A stretch of 64,000 nt of DNA from Chitinophagaceae bacterium (lineage in GTDB: Bacteria; Bacteroidota; Bacteroidia; Chitinophagales; Chitinophagaceae). Shown here one piece after another: positions 17,377 through 25,643 of this stretch (position 1 is its first letter; each line of letters opens with the position of its first letter). The stretch is taken from assembly GCA_019745155.1 (NCBI GenBank), contig JAIETM010000004.1:186001-250000 (forward strand), written 5' to 3'. The notes beneath the pieces were generated by a model. That model did no database searches, was not told where the DNA came from, and worked only from the letters and a program-made list of their open reading frames with translations. Both the position numbers and the translations under genes were made by a program.

Positions 17377-18646
17377 ACGTTAAAGTTTTATACTTTTTTA
17401 CAAACCCTCTTAATGTAAAATAGACAAGCATTATTCCAACAACTCCCCCAAAATAAAATGCCTTAATAAAAAAATCAAGCCAATCAATTTGCCAATTCGC
17501 GTACTCTTTTATTATTAATACTACAATAGTGCCTAGATATCCAAATGCATCAGCTATATACATTACAAATCCTACATTCCCATTAATGGTATATGTCGCA
17601 AGCATTCGCTCATAATAGAGACAATTTTTCGCGACATAGCCTAAGTAAAGACCAGTAGTTGCAAGTATCATCCAGAAAATTGTACCGATCAAGCCTATTT
17701 GAAATAAAAAAGTGGAAATCAGGCTAATTGAAAATCCTATAACTACTAAAATGTGTATGCCTACAAAAGCCCTGAAGTTATTTCTAATTAAAAAGAAAAG
17801 AGAAATTACACCGATAACTATTACTGATGTGATCGTACTAATATTCGTGAAAATTAAAGCATTACCGCTATGTCCGGTTTCAATCCACAATTCAGCTGCA
17901 AAATCTTCGCAAAAATCCCTTAGTGCGGTTAATATAGCGTACGTGATTACAGCAGGTATTATCAACAAACCAAACTGTTGCAAAAAATGCTTCCGCTGAT
18001 CTTTTGCCATTGGCTTTCTAGCTGTTCTATGTTCAATATCAACATCATTTGGAGGAGGAGATTTACTCAAGAAATATGTAAAAATTAATAGTGGTAACAT
18101 AAAAACACATCCTGCCATGAAAGGCATCCACCATTGATCTACTTTAACATAGTTTAATAACCAACTACCTACTGTTTTTGCAAAGCCTGATGAAAAAATA
18201 AAACTGACAGACAAGAAAGCCCCCATAAAGTCTGTCATCTTTCTTCCTTCCAAGTATCCAAATACTAGACCCCAGATCATACCTAATGGCAGTCCGTTAA
18301 GGAACATACAGATAAACTTATACTCAAATGGCACAATAGCAAAACCTAGAAGCGTTATCCAACCCGTAGTAACGAGTAATAGAATAAAGAATGGTCTTTG
18401 ATGCGCTTTCATTTCAGCGATCACCTTTATTCCAATAAACTTACTCAACATGTATCCTAATACTTGGGCAGTAACCAAAACAACTTTATAAGAGATACCA
18501 AATTGCTCCAGCCCATCATATGATGAAGCAGTGTAAGGCTTTCTCATGCCATACATAGCAGTATATACCATAAAAGCAGAAAATGCCATATAGCTAACTA
18601 GCAATGCGCCCTCAAGCCGACCTCTCATTGATGTATTAAGCAACAT
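17366..18646 (-). CDS. MFS-like 12-helix transporter (DUF5690/OPA-like), probable phosphonate importer
   Basis: 426 residues, about 12 hydrophobic segments, no signal peptide. The first loop carries YGMRKPYTA with R35-K36, reminiscent of the R-K pair that binds the phosphate in GlpT/UhpT organophosphate antiporters; the overall sequence fits the Bacteroidota DUF5690 group. It sits between the PhnX-like hydrolase (1-nt gap) and the FAD oxidoreductase (11-nt overlap), so inner-membrane uptake of an aminophosphonate is the likely job. The substrate is inferred from context and from the R-K motif. Confidence 0.7.
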   Translation of the reverse strand: MLLNTSMRGRLEGALLVSYMAFSAFMVYTAMYGMRKPYTASSYDGLEQFGISYKVVLVTAQVLGYMLSKFIGIKVIAEMKAHQRPFFILLLVTTGWITLLGFAIVPFEYKFICMFLNGLPLGMIWGLVFGYLEGRKMTDFMGAFLSVSFIFSSGFAKTVGSWLLNYVKVDQWWMPFMAGCVFMLPLLIFTYFLSKSPPPNDVDIEHRTARKPMAKDQRKHFLQQFGLLIIPAVITYAILTALRDFCEDFAAELWIETGHSGNALIFTNISTITSVIVIGVISLFFLIRNNFRAFVGIHILVVIGFSISLISTFLFQIGLIGTIFWMILATTGLYLGYVAKNCLYYERMLATYTINGNVGFVMYIADAFGYLGTIVVLIIKEYANWQIDWLDFFIKAFYFGGVVGIMLVYFTLRGFVKKYKTLTYGK

Positions 18647-18647
18647 T

Positions 18648-19328
18648 TTACTTATACTGCTCTATAATCGCAACAAGTTCCTGCATATGATCGATAATAA
18701 AATCTGGCTTAAACTGTTCCAAATCAGCCCGACTATATGTACCCGTTGTTACTGATACAACTTTACCGCATCCAGCGTTTTTTCCCTCCATAACATCAAC
18801 TTCGGTATCTCCTACCTTAATACAGGTAGCCACATTAGCGATACCCAACTTATCCATAAGCTTTTGAATCATATAAGGAGCTGGCCTTCCTGCAATAACT
18901 TCATCGCTACTAACAACTGCCTTAGCATAATTATCCTGATTCCAACCAAGCTTAGCCAGCACCACATCAGTGATTTCCCTTGTAAACCCAGTATTAAATC
19001 CAAAGGCAATTCCACGCTGCTGAAGCCATTTAAAGGTTTCAATTACACCTGGCAATGGCTGAAGTGCAACACTTGCGTATACAGCTTTCATTTCAGTGGC
19101 AAACCTGTCATGAACTTCTAAGAGCTTTTGATTATTCCAGGAAAGCCCATGCTCATCTGCGATTATCTTTATCGCTTCTATTTTTTTGAAGCCCATGACT
19201 GAATCAGTCTCTTCATCCTTAAGAGCAATACCAAAGGCTTTAAAAGCATTGATAAATGCAAGTTTCACAAACCCATCATCTGTAACAGTTGTACCTGCAA
19301 TATCGAAGAAAACAGCATTTACTTTCAT
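18648..19328 (-). CDS. PhnX-like phosphonatase (HAD superfamily)
   Basis: 226 residues. The nucleophile motif FFDIAGTTV (Asp9) has the A-G-T-T typical of phosphonoacetaldehyde hydrolase instead of the D-x-D of ordinary HAD phosphatases. MGFKK places K49 where the Schiff-base lysine of Bacillus PhnX (GLLK, K53) lies. SDEVIAGRPAPYMI (141-154) matches the PhnX D..xAGRPxPxM block, and VGDTEVDV (172-179) supplies the acidic Mg ligands. Expected reaction: phosphonoacetaldehyde to acetaldehyde and phosphate, or a close analogue (the PhnX-like TIGR03351 type). Its ATG overlaps the upstream HD-gene stop by 4 nt. Confidence 0.8.
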   Translation of the reverse strand: MKVNAVFFDIAGTTVTDDGFVKLAFINAFKAFGIALKDEETDSVMGFKKIEAIKIIADEHGLSWNNQKLLEVHDRFATEMKAVYASVALQPLPGVIETFKWLQQRGIAFGFNTGFTREITDVVLAKLGWNQDNYAKAVVSSDEVIAGRPAPYMIQKLMDKLGIANVATCIKVGDTEVDVMEGKNAGCGKVVSVTTGTYSRADLEQFKPDFIIDHMQELVAIIEQYK

Positions 19329-19897
19329 GATAACTGATTTTGTATGTGTCTAATAATCATTAATCGATATTTTTCCATATCCGGAATACCGATACTTGTA
19401 TTTTTTCCTTGATCATCCCATCTTCTTATAGCAATATATTTGTCCGCAAGAGGATCTTGTTCGAACACAATCGCTTCTTCTTGTGACATTATCCCACCTT
19501 GAAATGCAAGCGTCTCTTTACTGGCTGTAGAGAGTAGGTTATAATAATCAGGAAACTTAAATGTGAGATAACGTTTTGCTTCAACATGAGAAGCAACCAT
19601 TTTAGCAAGACTTTCAGAAAAACCTCTTTCGTTCAAAAACTGATACCCAATCGTCTCATGATCTACAACGCCAAAGGCATCCATTCTTTCAACTGGCATT
19701 ATGTGCTCACATAAATGGCCAATATCATGCAACAAGGCTGCGAGAATAGTTTCTTCATCAAAGCCCTCTGCCTCAGCCAGCATAGCACATTGCGTCATAT
19801 GCTGGATCTGAGAAACCGCTTCACCTATGTAATCATCTTTACCATGCTGAATAAATAACTGAATTATCTCATCAGCAACTGATTCTGGTGTATGCAT
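19325..19897 (-). CDS. PhnZ-like HD-domain diiron oxygenase
   Basis: 190 residues. The residues that bind the mixed-valent diiron centre and substrate of PhnZ are all found at nearly the same numbers: Y23 and E26 (DDYIGE), H33, H57-D58, H61, H80, H104 and D161. PhnZ oxidatively cleaves the C-P bond of (R)-1-hydroxy-2-aminoethylphosphonate to glycine and phosphate; TmpB does so for the trimethyl analogue. The usual partner, a 2-oxoglutarate hydroxylase (PhnY/TmpA), is not in this window, so the substrate may be acquired already hydroxylated. Starts 5 nt after the TonB receptor stop. Confidence 0.8.
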   Translation of the reverse strand: MHTPESVADEIIQLFIQHGKDDYIGEAVSQIQHMTQCAMLAEAEGFDEETILAALLHDIGHLCEHIMPVERMDAFGVVDHETIGYQFLNERGFSESLAKMVASHVEAKRYLTFKFPDYYNLLSTASKETLAFQGGIMSQEEAIVFEQDPLADKYIAIRRWDDQGKNTSIGIPDMEKYRLMIIRHIQNQLS

Positions 19898-19902
19898 ATT
19901 TT

Positions 19903-21939
19903 TTAGTTAATTTGAAATTTCACTGAAAGACCCAATGACCTACCTTGACCATTTATACCTGACCCATGAATTCTGTAATCACTATTGCCAATATTGTATA
20001 AAGCAGCTTGTAGTAGGATGTTTTTAATTTGCTTAATCATAAATAGATTCGATACAATCCAGCCAGGTGTACCCCCAGTTGGAATTCGATTATCCTCTTT
20101 GTCTCCCTGTGCCAATCTATCTTGCTTTGCTGCAGCCTGACATACTAATTGTATGTCAACACTTCTCCTGCTTATTTTTACAAAAGCATTTCCAAACAAT
20201 GGTGGAATTCTTCTTAAAGGTTCATTTCTTGTCTGATTCTGCCCGTAAGTATATGTAATGCTTGAGCCAATTTGAAACCCTTTAAAAAAAGTAAAATTCA
20301 TTTGAGCCTCTGCCCCAATGATATAAGCCTGCTCAATATTTTCTTTCCGATATACGGGGTAACTATTAATACTGTCTTTACCTACCCTAACTCTGGCAAT
20401 CATATCTTTCAGCTGCATTTGAAAAGCCGAAAATTGAAGTCTTGATTTTTTTGAAATCATTCTAAACCCTGCCTCTATATGTAATGCATGTTCTGGCTGT
20501 AGCTTGGTAGATGGTAATTCATATCTAAAATCAACAATTCCTAAAGAGCCTAAATCATCAATATTCGGCGCTCGATATCCATTTCCAATGTTTGCAAAAA
20601 AGCTATTCTGTTGGTTAAATTGATATGAAAGTCCCAAATTGGCTACGAGCGCATTTGGAGCGACACGCACGTTACCCAGGGTTGAATCAAATAACTGCAG
20701 AAAAAATTGATTCGCACGTAATCCTACATGCAACACGAGCTTTCTAAACTTAAACTGATGCAGACTGTAGATGGAAATACTTTTGCTACTTGCATTATCC
20801 GGATACAAACCACGTATTGACTTATTTCCTGATAAAGAATAGTCAGCTCTGTTACTTCGCACTTTATCAGCATAGTATTCTACTCCCGAATTGGCAGTCC
20901 AGATTCCTTTAACTGACTCGGCAACAAGTGTAAGACCCGAAGTAGTAACCACATCATTTTCCCTTCTAGTTATTATTGAATTCTTTTTGGCCGACTCTCT
21001 GATTTCGTTGGATTTTTGAAAAGAAGCTGTAAGCGTCAGTTTATGTAACAATAAATGATTAAAGCTTGACTCTGTTCTTAGATACTGCAGACTTCTTTCT
21101 TGTAAAGCATGATGATTTCGAGCAAAATTTTCTAATACGAGTTTATGGTATACTGGTACTTCTGTCTGACGCAAGTGCTGAAAACCATAAGTAAAAAAGG
21201 TATTATTAGCTAGTTTGATCCGCATTGTGCCATCAATCCCAGTTTCATCGTAGCCAGATGGATACTGCCTACCCGTTGTATCACCCCCAATTAAATCACC
21301 AAATGCCCTCTTAGTAAGTCCAACTTGGAAAGCTACTCGCTTAGATGAATAGTACATATCTGCACGTACACTCTGCTCCATAGAACTGGAGAGTAATCTA
21401 GCCTGAACAGAACCACCCCATTTTCGCTTTTCTGCAAAAACAGGTAAGCGTGTAAATAACTGAAGAACACCGCCAAGCGCATCAGAACCATATTGAACAG
21501 AACCTGTACCTTTTGCAAGCTCAATTCTGTCAACTTGAAATATATCAACTGTATTTAGGTATTGATTAGGCCCATAACGATATGTTGTATTGTTCAAACG
21601 AATTCCATCCATCATGATTAAGACCTGATTACCTGTTAGCCCTTTAATAAAGGGCGATCCTCCACCATGATTGGTTTTTTGCACAAATACACCTGGCATC
21701 ATCATTAAAGCTTCAGGGCTTGTTCTTGGTGCAAATAATGCAATATCAGCTTGCCTTAATGATGCTACATGATAGGGCTGCAGATTTTCAGCTAAAGCAG
21801 TACGTGTAGCTGTAACAGTTACTGTTTGCAGCATAGCATAATTACTATCTGCCAAATTCAGCGTATCTGATAAAGCCCTCTGACCATAGCCGCAGACTAG
21901 CATCAGTACAAAAAAGCAGATGAAACTACTTTGCCGCAT
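19903..21939 (-). CDS. TonB-dependent receptor (no regulatory N-domain)
   Basis: 678 residues with a signal peptide (about 1-24), TonB box-like region LQTVTVTATR (about 37-46), plug with ALMMMPGVFVQKTNHGGGSPFIKGLTGNQVLIMMDGIRLNN (seen as short blocks MMMPGVFVQ, SPFIKGL and DGIRLNN) and a 22-strand-type barrel ending GLSVKFQI. It resembles small-ligand receptors such as those for cobalamin or metal chelates rather than SusC. Its ATG overlaps the stop of the phosphoesterase gene by 1 nt (TAATG), so it belongs to the phosphonate operon and probably imports the released small aminophosphonate. Confidence 0.85.
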   Translation of the reverse strand: MRQSSFICFFVLMLVCGYGQRALSDTLNLADSNYAMLQTVTVTATRTALAENLQPYHVASLRQADIALFAPRTSPEALMMMPGVFVQKTNHGGGSPFIKGLTGNQVLIMMDGIRLNNTTYRYGPNQYLNTVDIFQVDRIELAKGTGSVQYGSDALGGVLQLFTRLPVFAEKRKWGGSVQARLLSSSMEQSVRADMYYSSKRVAFQVGLTKRAFGDLIGGDTTGRQYPSGYDETGIDGTMRIKLANNTFFTYGFQHLRQTEVPVYHKLVLENFARNHHALQERSLQYLRTESSFNHLLLHKLTLTASFQKSNEIRESAKKNSIITRRENDVVTTSGLTLVAESVKGIWTANSGVEYYADKVRSNRADYSLSGNKSIRGLYPDNASSKSISIYSLHQFKFRKLVLHVGLRANQFFLQLFDSTLGNVRVAPNALVANLGLSYQFNQQNSFFANIGNGYRAPNIDDLGSLGIVDFRYELPSTKLQPEHALHIEAGFRMISKKSRLQFSAFQMQLKDMIARVRVGKDSINSYPVYRKENIEQAYIIGAEAQMNFTFFKGFQIGSSITYTYGQNQTRNEPLRRIPPLFGNAFVKISRRSVDIQLVCQAAAKQDRLAQGDKEDNRIPTGGTPGWIVSNLFMIKQIKNILLQAALYNIGNSDYRIHGSGINGQGRSLGLSVKFQIN

Positions 21940-24392
21940 TAATCACGGTCTGTTTTGGTATTCAAAAAAGCACTTCTTCTTGGTGCAGGCATAGCACTAT
22001 GTTCTCCTTTTACTGCTTTCCAAATAACCTCACTAAAAACGAGATCTGGTATTTGATCTTCCTTACTAAAATCAAAGGTTTCACTAAGCTTTGCACTTGG
22101 GGTAACCTTGACGTTCTTATCATTCAAATTGATAAGCGCTGGAAGATGATCGAACCCTTTTTGATTAGGAGATTTATCAAAACAGCGCCACATAGATTCG
22201 GCAGCTGCATCATACTGGCTCATTGGAGGAAGTCCAAGAATTAACTCAATAGTGCGTAACATAGAAGACGTGGAATACATGGTATGATCCACAAAGTTTC
22301 TTTTGACAAAACCACCTGCCACATAGGCTGTTGTTCTGTGTGCATCAACATGGTCTGGGCCATTTTGAGCATCATCTTCAACAATAAATACAACAGATTC
22401 TTTCCAGATAGCACTCTTTGACAAATAGTCGACAAACATCCCAACTGCAAGATCATTATCTGCTACATGCGCAAATGTTGTTGGCCTGCCAATCCTTAAT
22501 CCCTCAGTGTGGTCATTGATAAATCGCAAAGAGTTAAATCTTGGAACTGCATTAATTGCTAACAATGAATCAAACTCCCGCTTCCACTGAAAAAATCTGG
22601 TTGTATCTCTTACACTTTCATCCCAGCTGGTGAAGTAGGGGCAAAAATGGTTTTCCAATACTGGAATATTGGCTTTGTAATCATCAGCAAACTCACCATA
22701 GGTTCGGTAAGAAATACCAGCTCTTTTACAAAAATCCCATATAAATCCTTTCTTAGGATTAGCAATGGCCCTGTTACCTTCTGCATCATAGGATCCGCCT
22801 CTGCCACCATAACTGGTAGGCCAGGTTTTTTCCAAATAATCATTTGCATTTGCAGCGGTGCTCCAGTTGTGACCATCTGCACTCACCTCACCATCAACAT
22901 AGAAATTATCTAAGAGCACAAACTCTTCTGCAAGCTTATGTTGATTCGGGGTTACTTTTCTACCAAACAACAACAAACTGGTATCTCCATTACCACCGGG
23001 TAAATCGCTCAGCACCTGATCATACGTTCTATTCTCTTTGATGATATAGAATACATATTTAATAGGCGAAGGCTGACCAACCTTCATTGGGATAGGATTG
23101 CCAACTTCTCCATTTGCATTCAACTCTCTAGCCTTACTATAGGGTGTATTCTTATATACCTGCTTAGAATATATAGCTAAAGTTTGCTCATTAGGCTCCG
23201 AGATGATACTCATCGTACCTTTAAATAAGCCGCCGATGTATTGAACTTCTTGTATTTTATTGGGATCTCCCTTCTGATAGACTACTTCCTCCCTTTTTCT
23301 TACCGGATTAGGACCATAAGGGTTTGCCAATGATGTAAATCCTTTCCCATTCGCTACCCATATTTTTTTACCAATCAGCTTAACATTGGTTGGATACCAA
23401 CCAACTGGGATAAAGCCTTTTGACTGACTGAACCCCTTTTTTGTTACATCATAAACAGCCAAACAGTTATTATCAGCATTGGCGATGTATAGGATTTTTT
23501 CATCAGATGACAATGCCAGTCCATTACTTGCAGACCCAACAGGTGCCTCGGGAAATAAGGCTGCATTTAAAACTTCAATTACTTTTTGGGTCGAAACATC
23601 AATAACTGAAATACCATTGTCATTTGCATTAGCTACATACAAGATGTCTCCCTTTTTATTTAGTAAAAGCTCGTTAGGATTGTCACCTACAGGTACTGCA
23701 TTTGTCAGACTTAGGTTTTGGGTATTAAAGAAGAGTACCTGATCTCCACCCCAAAGTGAGATATAGAGCGTTTTATTATCAGGAGAAAGCAAACATGCAT
23801 ATGCTTCAGCGCCAAGTATAATTTTTTGAGATACAGATTTCGTTTTTAAATCAAGCACATATAGACTATTATCTTCTTTTGTAACTACATATAGTTTACC
23901 AGTAGATTCATCTAAAGCCATTCCAGAAGGAGAAATCTTTTCAGGCCATTTCTTTCCCAGCTTAATAGAGTCTTCCAATAAAAGCTTATTCTGCTGAATG
24001 TTATAGACCAATATCCAGTTATCATTACCACCACTTGCATAAACCCTTCTGCCATCTTTGGTCATAGCTAATCCATACCAGGATTTAGGAATTACTACAG
24101 AGTGAAGCAATTTTTCATTTGCCACATCAATTAGCTGCAGACTCTGAACGCTTTGTCCATTATTGGTTACAACAAGTCTCTTTTGGTCGGATGAAACCAC
24201 CATATTCAAGGGCAGATCTCCCAAGGGAATCGACTTACCTGCAGGAGACAATGACCATCCATTGGGTAATTTGACTGTTCCTGTTTTGGCAGATTGACTG
24301 GATTGCTTATTTACTTTATTCTGAGCGAATCCTACCTGAAAGCTGAATAAACAAACAATGCTGGCTAATACAGCTTGAAGGAAAAATTTCAT
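21939..24392 (-). CDS. Bifunctional YncE-like beta-propeller / phosphoesterase, secreted
   Basis: 817 residues: signal peptide (to about 24), a YVTN/YncE seven-bladed propeller (about 50-360, repeats such as NKLLLEDSI, GKLYVVTKEDNSLYVLD and GDILYVANANDNGISVID) and a C-terminal phosphoesterase/phospholipase-C-like domain (about 430-790) with IIKENRTYDQVLSDL, VDGEVSADGHNWS and VFIVEDDAQNGPDHVDAHRT. Enzymes with this second domain cleave phosphate or phosphonate esters such as phospholipid head groups. In this operon it could release aminophosphonate from lipids or glycans outside the inner membrane. It follows the alkaline phosphatase family gene by 25 nt. Confidence 0.82.
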   Translation of the reverse strand: MKFFLQAVLASIVCLFSFQVGFAQNKVNKQSSQSAKTGTVKLPNGWSLSPAGKSIPLGDLPLNMVVSSDQKRLVVTNNGQSVQSLQLIDVANEKLLHSVVIPKSWYGLAMTKDGRRVYASGGNDNWILVYNIQQNKLLLEDSIKLGKKWPEKISPSGMALDESTGKLYVVTKEDNSLYVLDLKTKSVSQKIILGAEAYACLLSPDNKTLYISLWGGDQVLFFNTQNLSLTNAVPVGDNPNELLLNKKGDILYVANANDNGISVIDVSTQKVIEVLNAALFPEAPVGSASNGLALSSDEKILYIANADNNCLAVYDVTKKGFSQSKGFIPVGWYPTNVKLIGKKIWVANGKGFTSLANPYGPNPVRKREEVVYQKGDPNKIQEVQYIGGLFKGTMSIISEPNEQTLAIYSKQVYKNTPYSKARELNANGEVGNPIPMKVGQPSPIKYVFYIIKENRTYDQVLSDLPGGNGDTSLLLFGRKVTPNQHKLAEEFVLLDNFYVDGEVSADGHNWSTAANANDYLEKTWPTSYGGRGGSYDAEGNRAIANPKKGFIWDFCKRAGISYRTYGEFADDYKANIPVLENHFCPYFTSWDESVRDTTRFFQWKREFDSLLAINAVPRFNSLRFINDHTEGLRIGRPTTFAHVADNDLAVGMFVDYLSKSAIWKESVVFIVEDDAQNGPDHVDAHRTTAYVAGGFVKRNFVDHTMYSTSSMLRTIELILGLPPMSQYDAAAESMWRCFDKSPNQKGFDHLPALINLNDKNVKVTPSAKLSETFDFSKEDQIPDLVFSEVIWKAVKGEHSAMPAPRRSAFLNTKTDRD

Positions 24393-24417
24393 ATGATTGT
24401 TTTAAGGGTCTATTAAG

Positions 24418-25479
24418 TTAAAACTTTATTGCGTCAGCTATAGGATGGTTTGCGACAAATTTCTTTCCTAATAATTGGGCTATTGTAGCAGCAACCTGTT
24501 TCTGATAAAGTTGACCAGGCTGCTTAATTTCTCCTTTGGCAGGAACGCCGGAACCTAAGGCTGCAATCCATATTTCTCCTGCTTCTTTGATCTTTTGTCC
24601 ATGATGTCGCCAATCGTCTTTGCGAATATCGCCTCTACCATGATCTGTTGTAATAATTAATGTGGTCTTACCTCTATACACTGGATCAGCCTGCACAATA
24701 TTCCATAAATCTGCAATCATTCTGTCTTCAGCATGAGCAGCTTTGATATATTGATCATATAAACCGGCATGTGCAAAATCGTCCGTTTCGTCAAAAGCGA
24801 TATACAGCACATCGGGCTTGTATGCCTTCAAATACTCTCTTGCAGCGAAGTATGTAAAGATATCAGGTCTTACCCCAATTGGGCGTGTAGTTAGGTATTG
24901 CATTTCATTGATGAGTTTCAACTCTGGTTGCGGGAAAAGCAAAGAATCAGCATCTGCATTAATGTAAATACCACTTCGCTGTTTGTTCAGTATGTAAGGG
25001 AAAACATCCCATGTAGCAAATGCAGCAATATTACCCCTGTGCTCAGGCTGAGTATTTAAAAACTCAAGTACATTGGTATTTAAATTCCACCGCTTATCGT
25101 TTGAATTAACCAATGTATCTGGATAACCAGTAAATATTTCATTATAACCAGGATAAGAAAACTTATAAGGATTAGCATTATCTACATTATTACCATATTG
25201 CCTATTACCAAGCAACTGACCTTGCGCTGCAATTGTTCCCCATAAAAAAGGAAACAACTTTTTTCTTCTCTCCTTAACATCTATGTGCCAGAATTGCTTT
25301 GCTAGACCAGCACTGTCTTTAGTGTACTTTTTCTCAGCGAGCAGTGCCGAATCTATCCCTTCAAACACTTCCTGCCAACGCATACCGTCCAGCGTAATGA
25401 CAATCACTTTTTCTGATTGCTTCTGCCCAAGACCAATATTTGCAGATATAATCAGGAAGAACAATAAAAGTTTTTTCAT
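24418..25479 (-). CDS. Alkaline phosphatase superfamily hydrolase, secreted
   Basis: 353 residues with signal peptide (to about 18). Metal-site blocks: VIVITLDGMRWQEVFEG (about 24-40), SYPGYNEIFTGY (nucleophile Ser/Thr region, about 112-123), FDETDDFAHAG, and TTDHGRGD..DDWRHHG. The family includes phosphodiesterases, phosphoglyceromutase-like proteins and phosphonoacetate hydrolase, so the exact reaction is open; action on a phosphonate ester is suggested by its place between SusD and the second phosphoesterase. A hairpin lies just before its start codon. Confidence 0.78.
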   Translation of the reverse strand: MKKLLLFFLIISANIGLGQKQSEKVIVITLDGMRWQEVFEGIDSALLAEKKYTKDSAGLAKQFWHIDVKERRKKLFPFLWGTIAAQGQLLGNRQYGNNVDNANPYKFSYPGYNEIFTGYPDTLVNSNDKRWNLNTNVLEFLNTQPEHRGNIAAFATWDVFPYILNKQRSGIYINADADSLLFPQPELKLINEMQYLTTRPIGVRPDIFTYFAAREYLKAYKPDVLYIAFDETDDFAHAGLYDQYIKAAHAEDRMIADLWNIVQADPVYRGKTTLIITTDHGRGDIRKDDWRHHGQKIKEAGEIWIAALGSGVPAKGEIKQPGQLYQKQVAATIAQLLGKKFVANHPIADAIKF

Positions 25480-25498
25480 GATTTAATTTTTAAAAGGC

Positions 25499-25518
25499 AG
25501 AGTCCCTTTCGGGGCTCT
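25499..25518 (-). terminator. Hairpin between susD and the phosphatase gene (attenuator candidate)
   Basis: Minus strand AGAGCCCC-GAAA-GGGACTCT (one mismatch), then TTTT. It lies in the longest gap (164 nt) of the operon and would allow high SusC/SusD and lower expression of the downstream enzymes. Confidence 0.55.
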
Positions 25519-25643
25519 ACCTTTTCGAAAACTACTGTTTATGAGAAAAGTGAATCCAATTTTGGAACCATGTTGTAATGCCATCATGGTTATATAGATG
25601 CCCAACGTAGAAACGACAGGCCAAATTTTGCAAGTGAAAAAAA

